Program-made: the position numbers and the translations under genes
Part shown: one piece after another, positions 9,469 to 17,787 of the stretch
Numbering within the stretch: the stretch's first letter is position 1
How the letters are laid out: each line of letters opens with the position of its first letter
The notes under the pieces: generated by a model
The model's database searches: none
Told to the model about the DNA's origin: nothing
Seen by the model: the letters and a program-made list of their open reading frames with translations, nothing else
Origin: Candidatus Woesearchaeota archaeon
GTDB taxonomy: Archaea > Nanobdellota > Nanobdellia > Woesearchaeales > ARS49
DNA: 62,739 nt
NCBI GenBank assembly: GCA_016215315.1
Contig: JACRKG010000007.1
Location: 1-62,739 of the forward strand
Direction: 5' to 3'

Positions 9469-10076
9469 TAATATTCAATCCCTCGTCTAGCGAGTATTCC
9501 TCTATCATATGGATGTTTGATTGATTTTATTTCATTCACGTAGTCTGCTTTTTCTATTAGTTCTTTTGGTGCTCCTCTACCTGTTAGAATTAGTTCTACG
9601 TGTTTTGGTTTTTCATTTATTAGTTTGAATACTGCTTCTATCGGCACTATATTTTTATCTATTACACAATTGACTTCGTCAAGAATTACTAAGTGATGTT
9701 CTCCTTTGTTCACTACATGAAATGCATGTTCCATTGCTCGCCTGCTAGGCTCTTCTTCTTTATCGTCTGGGGGAAAATAATAATACTTGCCTCCTGGGGG
9801 TCCTATTGGTTTGTCAGTTCCTTCGCCGTCGTAATGAAATACTCTTGTTTGTTTATCTTTTAACGCCATTCTTCCATAAGGAACTATTGTTATGTTTGGA
9901 ATGTATTTTTTTATTGCAAATATTTCTCCAGTATCTTCTCCTTTCATAAACTGAATTATGTAAACTTTAAATCCTTGACCTACAGCTCTCAGTGCTGTGC
10001 CTAATGATGAGGTGGTTTTTCCTTTACCATCACCAGTAATTACGTGCACAAGACCTAAACCTTCTTCCGGAGTCAT
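9468..10076 (-). CDS. cobO: cob(I)alamin adenosyltransferase
   Basis: A 202-aa corrinoid adenosyltransferase of the CobA/CobO/BtuR type, which transfers the adenosyl group of ATP to cob(I)alamin to make adenosylcobalamin. The P-loop GDGKGKTT is at residues 15-22; further family marks are YIIQFMKG, LVILDEVN (Walker B region) and LILTGRGAP. The length is typical. It lies downstream of the B12-dependent ribonucleotide reductase, whose cofactor it would make or recycle. A GGGTGATA ribosome site precedes the ATG, and a structured leader fills the gap to the reductase gene. Confidence 0.93.
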   Translation of the reverse strand: MTPEEGLGLVHVITGDGKGKTTSSLGTALRAVGQGFKVYIIQFMKGEDTGEIFAIKKYIPNITIVPYGRMALKDKQTRVFHYDGEGTDKPIGPPGGKYYYFPPDDKEEEPSRRAMEHAFHVVNKGEHHLVILDEVNCVIDKNIVPIEAVFKLINEKPKHVELILTGRGAPKELIEKADYVNEIKSIKHPYDRGILARRGIEY

Positions 10077-10091
10077 TCTTTATCACCCTTT

Positions 10092-10190
10092 AAGTGCGGG
10101 ACATCTAGACTTCAACCGGCATCGCAAATATTACCGGAAATCGGAGGGCTGATGAGCTCTCTGATAGCTGCTGAGTCTTTCACCGCAACT
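10092..10190 (-). promoter_or_regulatory. structured leader upstream of cobO
   Basis: In the gap between the reductase and cobO a closing stem pairs AAGTGCGG (10092-10099) with CCGCAACTT (10183-10191). Inside it, AGACT (10107-10111) pairs with AGTCT (10174-10178) and CCGGCA (10116-10121) with TACCGG (10132-10137), giving a branched fold of about 100 nt that ends at the cobO ribosome site. It could be a riboswitch or a processed RNA. I do not see the usual cobalamin riboswitch consensus, so ligand and function are open. Confidence 0.45.
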
Positions 10191-10196
10191 TGTAAT

Positions 10197-12212
10197 CTAA
10201 TTTTGTAAATTTATTACTTGTTCTTTTTTGCTTTGATCGCGATAAATTGTTATTCCTTTGCAGCCTAATTGGTATGCGAGCATGTATACTTTTTCTACGT
10301 CTTTTGTTGTTGCTGTGCTTGGAAAGTTTACTGTTTTACTTACTGCGTTGTCGACGTATTCTTGGAATGCTGCTTGCATTTTTACGTGCCAATAAGGATC
10401 AATGTCATGGCTGACAACAAAGACTCTTTTTATTTCTTCTGGTACTTCTTTTAAGTGTTGAACGCTTCCTTCGCTCGCTATTCTTCTTATTAACTCTTCA
10501 TCATATACTCCGCTTTTTCTCATTGATCTTGCAAAACATTCGTTAACATAAAATAATTCTTTTCCTCCAAGAACTCTTTTGAAATATGATAATGCAAATA
10601 AAGGTTCTATTCCTGGACTGCAGTCTGCAATCATGCTTATGCTTCCTGTTGGCGAAATTGTTGTTATTGACGCATTTCTTAACTCTTTGTCAAGAATGCT
10701 TTTGTTAAAGCTGGAGAATGGCCCTTTTTGTTTGGCTAATTCAGAACTTGCATTGTGTGCTTCTTCGTTAATAAATTTCATTAATTTTTTTGCTGTTTCT
10801 AAAGCTTCAGGACTGTTGTAAGGTATTCCTAAATTTAATAATAAATCTGCAAAACCCATAACTCCTAAAGCAATTCTTCGATTAAAAAAATTCATTTCTT
10901 TTGCAACTTTTATCGGAGGAACTGTTAATTCAACAATATTATCTAAGAAATTAATTGCAGACCAAACTGTTTTTTTGAGTTTTTGCATGTCTATTTTTCC
11001 TTCAGAAATAAATTTTGAAAGATTTATGCTTCCGTGAGGAGTGCTTTCATAATCATATAAAGGCTGTTCACCACAAGGGCCTGTTGTTTCTAAAGGTCCT
11101 AATTCAGGCACTGGATTTGAATTTGATTTGTTAATTCGGTCTAAGAAAAGAATTCCCGGATCACCAGTTCTCCATGCTGCAACAAGCATTAAGTCAAAAA
11201 CGTAAAGAGCACTAATTCTTTTAATTACTTTTCCAGTTCTAGGATGGATTAAGTCATATTCTTCATTATTTATTACTGCCCTCATAAAATCTTCAGTTAA
11301 ACCCACTGATAAATTAAAATTCTTCATCGATTCTTGTTCTTTAAATGTAATAAATTCTAAAATATCTGGATGATCTACTCTTAAAACACCCATGTTTGCT
11401 CCTTGTCTTTTTCCTCCTTGTTTTATAGAACTCATTGCTGCGTCAAAGACATTCATGAATTTTAGTGGTCCTGAAGCAACACCGAAATCGGTTTTTACTT
11501 TGTCATTTCTAGGTCTTAATCTTGAAAAACTAAAACCAGTACCTCCACCAGACTTTTGTATTTTTACTGCGTCTTTTAAAGTGCTAAAAATACTTTCTAT
11601 ATCATCATTTACAGGAAGAACAAAACAAGAACAACATTGAGGATTTTCCATGCCCACATTCATCAAGATTGGACTACTAGGTAAGAATTCAAAATTAGTC
11701 ATCAGTTCATAGAATGTTTCTTCTAATTCTCGCAAGTTAACATTAAATTGTGCATCTACTTTCGCAACTTCTTTTGCAACCCTTCTAAATAATTCTTCAG
11801 GAGTTTCAATGATTTTTCCATTTTCATCTTTTCTCAAATATCTTTCTTTAAGCACTTGAAGTCCCGTTATAGAAATCTTAAGATTAGTAACTAACCCGTC
11901 GAGCAAATTACTTTTTAACGAACGTAAATCTTTTCTTTTTTCTCTGTAAAGAATGAATGCCTTAGCAGTTGATGCATGACCATTATCTATTAATACTTTT
12001 TCAACTAAATCTTGAACTCGTTCTACTGTGGGAGTTTCAGATGACTCATTAAGTCTATCTAGTACTTTTTGAGTTAAGAACATGGCTCGCTCTTCATCAT
12101 GCCCTCCAACTGATTGTGCTGCTTTAAAAATTACATTAGTAATCTTTTCAGGGTTAAACTCAACCTTTCTTCCATCACGCTTAATGATTTCTTTGTGTTT
12201 GACTTGTAACAT
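10197..12212 (-). CDS. nrdJ: adenosylcobalamin-dependent (class II) ribonucleotide reductase
   Basis: A 671-aa class II ribonucleotide reductase that reduces ribonucleotides to deoxyribonucleotides with adenosylcobalamin as radical source. Residues 1-95 form an ATP-cone (IIKRDGRKVEFNPEKI, VERVQDLVEKVL, AKAFILYREKR). The barrel carries PQCCSCFVLPV near 189, GTGFSFSRLRP, RQGANMGVL, the active-site loop GPCGEQPL near 379 (many homologues read NPCGE) and GVMGFADLL. The chain ends at GCKGITIYRDQSKKEQVINLQN without the C-terminal CxxC tail that many NrdJ proteins use for re-reduction. Neighbouring cobO supplies the cofactor logic. The reductant partner is not visible nearby. Confidence 0.93.
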   Translation of the reverse strand: MLQVKHKEIIKRDGRKVEFNPEKITNVIFKAAQSVGGHDEERAMFLTQKVLDRLNESSETPTVERVQDLVEKVLIDNGHASTAKAFILYREKRKDLRSLKSNLLDGLVTNLKISITGLQVLKERYLRKDENGKIIETPEELFRRVAKEVAKVDAQFNVNLRELEETFYELMTNFEFLPSSPILMNVGMENPQCCSCFVLPVNDDIESIFSTLKDAVKIQKSGGGTGFSFSRLRPRNDKVKTDFGVASGPLKFMNVFDAAMSSIKQGGKRQGANMGVLRVDHPDILEFITFKEQESMKNFNLSVGLTEDFMRAVINNEEYDLIHPRTGKVIKRISALYVFDLMLVAAWRTGDPGILFLDRINKSNSNPVPELGPLETTGPCGEQPLYDYESTPHGSINLSKFISEGKIDMQKLKKTVWSAINFLDNIVELTVPPIKVAKEMNFFNRRIALGVMGFADLLLNLGIPYNSPEALETAKKLMKFINEEAHNASSELAKQKGPFSSFNKSILDKELRNASITTISPTGSISMIADCSPGIEPLFALSYFKRVLGGKELFYVNECFARSMRKSGVYDEELIRRIASEGSVQHLKEVPEEIKRVFVVSHDIDPYWHVKMQAAFQEYVDNAVSKTVNFPSTATTKDVEKVYMLAYQLGCKGITIYRDQSKKEQVINLQN

Positions 12213-12233
12213 AAATTAGTTCATGGTAAAAAA

Positions 12234-12299
12234 CGTAGCACCGATTCGACACCAAGTAATGTTTTGACCCCTTATTGACGTCTTGGATACCGCGCCACG
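12234..12299 (-). promoter_or_regulatory. stem-loop leader upstream of nrdJ
   Basis: In the 5' region of nrdJ an outer stem pairs CGTAGCACC (12234-12242) with GCGCCACG (12292-12299), allowing G-U pairs. An inner stem pairs CCAAG (12252-12256) with CTTGG (12282-12286) around a 25-nt loop. A TATA-like TTTAAATAA about 40 bases further upstream could drive a transcript that includes it. A role in regulating the reductase is possible but unproven. Confidence 0.35.
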
Positions 12300-12401
12300 A
12301 ATATATATCTCCTCCAGAGTAGAAAATGAACGGGTTATTTAAAAATGTTGGGGTTTTTTCGAAAACTAAAAATTTATTAAGTCTAGAAATCAAAATACCT
12401 C

Positions 12402-13574
12402 ATGCCTTGCTCTTATTGTAAGGGGAAACACGAAAGTGAGCAGTGTCCGTTGTGGCATAAGCAATTAGCTCTTACTAAAATAAAAACCAGAGAAATAAAA
12501 GAAAGCTATTTTGGCACTGCTCCTGCGCCATTTATTGGGCATCACGGTTATCCTGAAGTTAACGTTGGTATTTTGTCTCCCGGAATTGTTTCTGCTGAGC
12601 CTTTTGATGATCCTAAATTGTGGGCTTCTCAAAAATTCAGTATTCCGCAAATTATAGAATTAAGAACTCAACTTATTAATTCTAGGAGTAAACTTAACAT
12701 AAAACAAACTGATAAGCATTTAGCTATTGCTCAAGAAGTTAGTCTTGCTTCTAAACCTGTTGATGTCGAAATCAATCTAAAAAAAGTTCCTTCGTTCAAT
12801 GTTAGGCTTGATTCTTACACAGCTCCTACAGGTCCTGCCGCAGAATTAATGAGTGCCAGAATTACTAGTAATCCTAAAATTCACACTAAAGTTGACAAAA
12901 TAATAAATGATGAAGTAAAATCAGTATATGCCATCAATCATTTATATGAGAATGGTTTTGATGAAAATTATTTATCAAAAATTCTTAGTACTGGAACTTT
13001 GGGCATTGATAAAAAATTAGTTCCAACAAGATGGAGCATTACTGCAGTCGATGATACAATAAGTAAAAACGTTATTAATGAAATGAAAGAGTATGCCGTT
13101 GCAGATTACCAAGCTTATTTTGGCGATTACATGGGAAATTATTATTTGATAATGTTTTTTTCTGACTTTTGGAGTTATGAATTGTTTGAGTGTAGTTTAG
13201 AAACCAAAGGCACAAGTATTGATTTTGAAGGATTTAACGGAAGATCAGAATATGCATACAATTGTACTGGAGGATATTACACAGTCAGATTAGGGATTGC
13301 AGAAAAATTAAAACAAATGAAAAGACAAGCAAGTGTTTTAGCAATAAGATTTATCACAAATGAATACACTTTACCTTTAGGTGTTTGGGTTACAAGAGAA
13401 GCAACAAGAAAAACACTCCAAAACAAGCCAATAAGATTTGCAAGCAAAGAATTAATGCTAGAATATGCTAAATTATTAATTAAGAAAAAGTTTGGTTATG
13501 ATATCACAAATTATTTTAAAGAAAACTGGTTCTTAAAGAATGTCGAGAAACAAAAAAGATTATTTGATTTTTAG
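12402..13574 (+). CDS. nreA: archaeal DNA repair protein NreA
   Basis: A 390-aa archaeal Nre protein, a family linked to repair of DNA damage together with the sliding clamp. It has an N-terminal zinc-finger-like CSYCKGKHESEQC (C3, C6, C15), the family signature ESYFGTAPAPFIGHHGYPEVNVG, and a C-terminal QKRLFDF that fits a PCNA-interacting motif. ATTTATTAAG about 30 bases before the ATG suggests a leaderless transcript. It is divergent from nrdJ, sharing a roughly 190-bp promoter region. Confidence 0.9.
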   Translation: MPCSYCKGKHESEQCPLWHKQLALTKIKTREIKESYFGTAPAPFIGHHGYPEVNVGILSPGIVSAEPFDDPKLWASQKFSIPQIIELRTQLINSRSKLNIKQTDKHLAIAQEVSLASKPVDVEINLKKVPSFNVRLDSYTAPTGPAAELMSARITSNPKIHTKVDKIINDEVKSVYAINHLYENGFDENYLSKILSTGTLGIDKKLVPTRWSITAVDDTISKNVINEMKEYAVADYQAYFGDYMGNYYLIMFFSDFWSYELFECSLETKGTSIDFEGFNGRSEYAYNCTGGYYTVRLGIAEKLKQMKRQASVLAIRFITNEYTLPLGVWVTREATRKTLQNKPIRFASKELMLEYAKLLIKKKFGYDITNYFKENWFLKNVEKQKRLFDF

Positions 13575-13612
13575 AATTTTTAACCTTCACAAAGTTCGGG
13601 TTCTAAAAATTC
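13574..13612. terminator. hairpin after nreA
   Basis: GAATTTTTAACC (13574-13585) pairs with GGTTCTAAAAATTC (13599-13612) with a two-base bulge, directly at the nreA stop. It may act as a terminator or 3'-end stabiliser. Confidence 0.4.
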
Positions 13613-13686
13613 CAGTCAATAAAAGAAAACATAGCACAAAATAAAACAGTTATCATTGATAAATTTTATCGATTAGAAAATGATTT

Positions 13687-14034
13687 TTATAATAATTTTC
13701 CTAAACCGTAACCAAAAACATAACCAACTGTTGTTTCTAAACCGCCAGCAACTCCTCCTACAACAGCTCCTGCACCACTGCATACTACTTTTGAAGTAAT
13801 TGATGGCTTTTTTGATGCAGCCATAAAAATACCGCTAGAAAGCATATAAGAAGCAATGAAGCCAAAAAATCCTCCAGCTACTCCTTGAACAGCTGCGCTG
13901 TATTCTACTACTGAAAAATTTGTTCCTCCATTTTTAGAATCGTAAAATCCTTTTACTCCTCCAGCAACAACTGAAGCAATTCCTAAAGCTACTACAGCTC
14001 CCACTGGATTTGGCAACATTAATTTATTATCCAT
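13687..14034 (-). CDS. small Gly-rich membrane protein
   Basis: A 115-aa protein with about three hydrophobic, Gly/Ala/Val-rich segments and small-residue zipper patterns (VVALGIASVVAGGV, GVAGGFFGFIASYML, GAGAVVGGVAGGL), so probably membrane-embedded. The ATG at 14034 was preferred to one at 14058, because ATTTAAAAG at 14061-14069 would place the transcript start near 14040. It stands alone. The family was not recognised. Confidence 0.6.
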   Translation of the reverse strand: MDNKLMLPNPVGAVVALGIASVVAGGVKGFYDSKNGGTNFSVVEYSAAVQGVAGGFFGFIASYMLSSGIFMAASKKPSITSKVVCSGAGAVVGGVAGGLETTVGYVFGYGLGKLL

Positions 14035-14168
14035 ATCATTCCACTTAAAGAAGTACATAATTTAAAAGTTGGTGTTTATTACTATTATCTTCTGAAACAA
14101 AATGTTTCACTGTCAATGATCAGAAAATGAAATTCAATAAATTTACATAGTAAAAATTCTCAGTTTCA

Positions 14169-14260
14169 GCCGCCAATAATTATGTGCTCACCGAGTTTTA
14201 TTCTTATTTTGGCGGCACAGACAAATGATAAAAAAAGTTTAAGAGTTATTTGAGAGCACA
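14169..14260 (+). ncRNA. pseudoknot-like repeated element, copy 1
   Basis: Stem GCCGCCAA (14169-14176) with TTGGCGGC (14209-14216). The loop contains TGTGCTC (14183-14189), which can pair with GAGCACA (14254-14260) outside the stem: an H-type pseudoknot layout. A second copy at 16841-16933 keeps both pairings and very similar loops. The strand is uncertain. The element abuts the fic stop codon. Confidence 0.5.
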
Positions 14261-14261
14261 A

Positions 14262-15113
14262 TTAACAAGATAAATACTTCTTATGAACTGCTAAATATCT
14301 CCTAATAAAATAATTCAAGAAATCATTTTCAGTTTTATTTAGTGCGTGATAATAACTTTTTCTTTTTTTGTATTCAATAATTAATAAAGGAAAATTGTTT
14401 TTAATCAGAATATATGCAATGATCAATCTTCCGATTCTTCCATTACCATCTCCAAAAGGATGTATTTTTTCAAACTTGTAATGAGCTCTTGCAGCCAATT
14501 CTATAGGATTCATTATTTTTCTATTTTTTTCATACCAATCAAAGAATTTTTTCATTAAGTTTTTTAAGTCCTGCCAATCAGGGGCGAGATAATTGCCAAC
14601 TCGCACCAAATAATCTCTTAGCACGCCAGCAATATCTGTTTTTGTTTGTTCAAAAATTTCTTTATGCCAAGAAAGAATTGTGCTTAAGTTAAGAGTGCTT
14701 TTTTCGTTTATTACTTTCAAGAATGTTTTTGAGTGATTGATTGTTTCTTGAATGTCTCTTATTGGCTTGTTTGGGGCAATTTTTCTTTTTAATATGTCAT
14801 CAGTTTCTTCTAAAGTTATTGTAGATCCTTCTATTGCATTAGTGTTGTAAGTGAAATCGATTGATAAGTCTAAAAGAATTTTTTTCTTAATTGTTTCAGG
14901 ATAACGATTCCATTCTTTTCCAAAATTCTTTTTTATTAAATTTATTTTTTTGAAAACACTTTCTTGCAAACATTGACGCAAAAAGACTTCTTTAATTAAC
15001 TCAACATCCGCAGAAATGGTTTTTCCAAGGTATTTCTTTCTATTAACAACTTTTCCTTCTTTCCTAAAAGAGTATGAAAGATACAAAAATCCTTTTTTAT
15101 TAACAATCTCCAT
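14262..15113 (-). CDS. Fic family protein
   Basis: A 283-aa Fic-domain protein, a family that usually transfers AMP from ATP to Ser/Thr/Tyr of target proteins. The catalytic motif HPFGDGNGRIGR starts near residue 218, and the inhibitory helix motif TxxxEG (TNAIEG) is at about 91-96, ahead of the Fic core as in class II Fic proteins, so the enzyme is likely self-inhibited. The ATG at 15113 was chosen over an ORF start at 15188 because a TATA-like run at 15125-15140 lies inside the longer reading. No partner antitoxin gene is adjacent. The target is unknown. Confidence 0.88.
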   Translation of the reverse strand: MEIVNKKGFLYLSYSFRKEGKVVNRKKYLGKTISADVELIKEVFLRQCLQESVFKKINLIKKNFGKEWNRYPETIKKKILLDLSIDFTYNTNAIEGSTITLEETDDILKRKIAPNKPIRDIQETINHSKTFLKVINEKSTLNLSTILSWHKEIFEQTKTDIAGVLRDYLVRVGNYLAPDWQDLKNLMKKFFDWYEKNRKIMNPIELAARAHYKFEKIHPFGDGNGRIGRLIIAYILIKNNFPLLIIEYKKRKSYYHALNKTENDFLNYFIRRYLAVHKKYLSC

Positions 15114-15208
15114 AAAAAGCATTACTCTTACAAATATATAAATATTTCGTTTTTTGAATAAAATGTAAGAGTAAAGAAAATCAAGCAAAACCTATAATCT
15201 GTTCTTTT

Positions 15209-16336
15209 TTATCTGTGATTCTTTCTAACTATCTCAACAGCTTCATCCATTTCTTTTTTCTTAACATCAAGTGCGGGAAATAATACAGTTCTATTGTTTA
15301 TGTATGAAAGAAGTAATTTATCTTTAAAACAATCCATTTCCATGTTTTTATTTGCACAATTAAATCCTATACAAAGTCCTTTGCCTTCTGGATTGCAAAA
15401 TTGTGAAAGTTTTTTCATTAAGTATGCCCCATTAGAAACTGATTTTTCTACTAATTTATTCTTTTTAATGTAATCAAGGTTTGCTATTGCTGCTTCTGTA
15501 CTTAACGGATGCCAACCAAAAGTTGAATAATTACTAAAATCAAAACGCATTGTTTCAGCAATTTCTGGCGTTGCGATTGTTGCTCCTAAACCTCCATAAC
15601 CCGAACTAAAACCTTTTGCAACAGTAACAATATCTGGTTTTAATTTATAATGCTCAAAACCAAACCATTTGCCTGTTCTTCCAAAACCTGTGGCAACTTC
15701 GTCCATAATAAATGCAGTGTTTGTTTGCTTGCAAGCTTCTTGAACTGCTTCAAAAAAAGATTTTGGAGGAATAATAACTCCTAGAGCACAAATTATTGGT
15801 TCTGAAATAAAAGCGCAAACTTCTTCTTTTTTTATTTGGTTAACAACAAAATCAGTTGTTTCTTCCCACTTATCTGCATTAACTCTTACAAAATTATCAG
15901 AATAAGGACCGAATTTGTCTTGATATAAATCTACTAATGCCATGCAAGCAAGTGATTGTCCATGATAAGCATCTCTGAATGCAATAAATTTTTTTCTTTT
16001 ATTGAACGCTCTTGAAATTTTAAGTGCGATTTCAACTGCCTCAGTTCCTCCAGTAGCTCTGAAACAAGTTCCATTTTTTCCAGGCATTAAATTTACGAGT
16101 TTTTGCGCAAGAATTTCCCATCTTGAATATTTGAATGGAGGCATTACGTAAACTGGACCTTTGAATGATTTTACTGCATTCATTATTGAAGTTTTGTTCC
16201 ATCCTGCATTACCAACACACCAACCAACTAAGAAATCTAAATATTTCTTTCCAGATTTATCAATAACATAACTATCTTTAGCATTAACAACATCTAAAGG
16301 ATACGGTGGCTGATGACGAAACAAATATTCTTTCAT
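15209..16336 (-). CDS. class III PLP-dependent aminotransferase
   Basis: A 375-aa fold-type I aminotransferase of class III (the ornithine/acetylornithine/GABA transaminase group). Visible marks are the substrate/cofactor motif GGTEAVEIALK, AYHGQS, DEVATGFGRTG (the Asp binds the PLP pyridine ring) and VTVAKGFSSG, whose Lys should form the PLP Schiff base. The specific amine donor cannot be named from sequence, and no biosynthetic cluster surrounds it. The ATG at 16336 fits the family start and has a TTTATTAA box about 20 bases before it. The next gene is divergent. Confidence 0.85.
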   Translation of the reverse strand: MKEYLFRHQPPYPLDVVNAKDSYVIDKSGKKYLDFLVGWCVGNAGWNKTSIMNAVKSFKGPVYVMPPFKYSRWEILAQKLVNLMPGKNGTCFRATGGTEAVEIALKISRAFNKRKKFIAFRDAYHGQSLACMALVDLYQDKFGPYSDNFVRVNADKWEETTDFVVNQIKKEEVCAFISEPIICALGVIIPPKSFFEAVQEACKQTNTAFIMDEVATGFGRTGKWFGFEHYKLKPDIVTVAKGFSSGYGGLGATIATPEIAETMRFDFSNYSTFGWHPLSTEAAIANLDYIKKNKLVEKSVSNGAYLMKKLSQFCNPEGKGLCIGFNCANKNMEMDCFKDKLLLSYINNRTVLFPALDVKKKEMDEAVEIVRKNHR

Positions 16337-16420
16337 AAACAAAACACAAAAAAAGAAGTTAATAAAGGTATCGAGATTTTTCGATAAATTTTTAAGTATT
16401 GCCAGAATCATACTTATTAC

Positions 16421-16753
16421 ATGGCAACATTTGAGGATTTTCAGAAATTAGACGTAAGAGTTGGAAAAATATTGACAGTTGAAGATTTTCCTGAAGCAAA
16501 AAAGCCAGCTTACAAATTGACAATTGATTTAGGAGAAGAAATTGGAACGAAAAGATCAAGCGCTCAACTTGTCAAAAATTACAAGAAAGAAAACTTAAAA
16601 GGAAAATTAGTCCTTTGTGTAGTTAATTTTCCACCCAGACAAATCGGCCCATTTTTATCAGAAGTATTAACATTAGGAGTTCCCGACCAAAATAAAGAGT
16701 GCGTCTTAATTCAACCAGAACAAGAAGTTCCAATTGGTGGAAGATTATATTAA
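16421..16753 (+). CDS. csaA: CsaA-like tRNA-binding protein
   Basis: A 110-aa protein that is nearly all a single tRNA-binding OB-fold domain (DVRVGKILTVEDFPEAKKPAYKLTIDLG, NFPPRQIGPFLSEVLTLGV). It is close to bacterial/archaeal CsaA, which binds tRNA and has been described as an export-related chaperone. The length is typical and the protein is complete. It is divergent from the aminotransferase. Confidence 0.9.
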   Translation: MATFEDFQKLDVRVGKILTVEDFPEAKKPAYKLTIDLGEEIGTKRSSAQLVKNYKKENLKGKLVLCVVNFPPRQIGPFLSEVLTLGVPDQNKECVLIQPEQEVPIGGRLY

Positions 16754-16840
16754 ATTCAAGTAATTTGCCAAACAGTTATCAATACTTTAATATCTTGTAT
16801 ACAAGTTTTATTTCTCACAGATTTGAACTTTCTCAGTTCC

Positions 16841-16933
16841 AGCCGCCCAAATTATGTGCTCACCGAGTTTTATTCTGCTTGGGGCAGCATAGACAAATGA
16901 TAAAAAAAAAGTTTAAGAGTTAATCGAGAGCAC
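16841..16933 (+). ncRNA. pseudoknot-like repeated element, copy 2
   Basis: Second copy of the 14169 element: stem GCCGCCCAA (16841-16849) with TTGGGGCAGC (16878-16887), and loop TGTGCTC (16854-16860) with GAGCACA (16927-16933). The stretches GTGCTCACCGAGTTTTATTC and GACAAATGATAAAAAAA are almost unchanged between the copies. It lies in the 358-bp gap after csaA, which also holds the long hairpin at 16992. Confidence 0.5.
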
Positions 16934-16991
16934 AACTAATCGAATAAATCCTGAAAATAATTCGCAGACTATATTTTATTTTTAGATCAAT

Positions 16992-17070
16992 CCGAAGACT
17001 GGCTGGCCAAAGTTCATATCAATCTGCCAGCCAGTCTGAGTGTAAATGTCCGCAGGACTGGAAGCTCAGA
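16992..17070 (+). ncRNA. two-hairpin repeated element, copy 1
   Basis: Hairpin one has arms AGACTGGCTGGC and GCCAGCCAGTCT. Hairpin two has GTCC-GCA-GGAC closed by CTGAG/CTCAG. Related copies lie at 26691-26738 (reverse strand, first hairpin only) and 61807-61935 (both hairpins, with compensatory changes). No gene overlaps it. Confidence 0.55.
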
Positions 17071-17111
17071 ATTTTCACAATAAAACTCAAAAAAATAAAA
17101 ATCTTTAATAA

Positions 17112-17786
17112 TTAAAATCTCTTCGGCATTGTCTTCTGCGCTAGTATTGTTATCCAGCCTTCTGCTTTTCCGTAATGGGATGCTTTTCGCATTGTTAGAC
17201 CGACTGATTTTAGTTGTTTGTCTAGAAGTCCTATGTCTGCAAAACTAAAGTGAGATCTTGTTGTCGGTATGAACTCTTTAGCAACATTTCCTAATTTTTG
17301 GTAAAAAAGTTGGTGTTTGTTAGTTTTAGAAGCGTCTTGAAATAATTTTGAAAAAGTAGAGGGTGCGGTCAGTATTAGCATTCCATTTTGTTTTAGTGCC
17401 CTGCTTAAATTCACCATCATGTTTCTTACTTGTTCTTGTTTGAGAAATGGATAAACATCTTTTGCAACAACAAAATCAAATTTATTATCAAATTCAGGAT
17501 GTAAAACTCCAATGTCAACAACTCTTGTTTTTATTTTTCCTTTACTTTTTGCAGTTATTTCTTTTAAACCTTCTTCATCAATGTCTGTTGCAAGAATTTT
17601 CAAACCCGAAAATTCTTTTAATAATCGTAATGATACAATTCCTCTTCCTGCACCAACATCTAGGATGTTTTTTGGTTTGTATTTTTTTGTTGCTTCTACA
17701 GCAAGATCTGCTACAACGCTATTAGTATCAACGTATTGAATTCCAAAACCTTTCTTTGAAAGAATTCCTTCTTTTGTTTTCTTCAT
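17112..17786 (-). CDS. class I SAM-dependent methyltransferase
   Basis: A 224-aa Rossmann-fold methyltransferase. The SAM-binding motif I is ILDVGAGRGIVSL (about residues 40-52), the acidic end of strand 2 is ATDIDEEGL, and the post-motif FDFVVAKDVYPFL and LILTAPS fit the fold. The substrate is unknown. It starts one base after the lysS stop, so it is the second gene of a lysS operon. Confidence 0.8.
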   Translation of the reverse strand: MKKTKEGILSKKGFGIQYVDTNSVVADLAVEATKKYKPKNILDVGAGRGIVSLRLLKEFSGLKILATDIDEEGLKEITAKSKGKIKTRVVDIGVLHPEFDNKFDFVVAKDVYPFLKQEQVRNMMVNLSRALKQNGMLILTAPSTFSKLFQDASKTNKHQLFYQKLGNVAKEFIPTTRSHFSFADIGLLDKQLKSVGLTMRKASHYGKAEGWITILAQKTMPKRF

Positions 17787-17787
17787 T

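Noticed and set aside
10092..10190. tRNA or hammerhead ribozyme in the cobO leader (CTGATGAG on the plus strand)
   Set aside because: There is no T-arm consensus or acceptor pairing for a tRNA, and no GAAA segment with a stem in the right place for a hammerhead.
14262..15113. Fic plus antitoxin module
   Set aside because: No small antitoxin gene is adjacent and the inhibitory motif is within the Fic protein itself.
14169..16933. Insertion sequence ends (two similar elements flanking fic, aminotransferase and csaA)
   Set aside because: The two copies are in direct orientation 2.6 kb apart, but no transposase lies between them, no target duplication was seen, and the conserved pairing suits RNA better.
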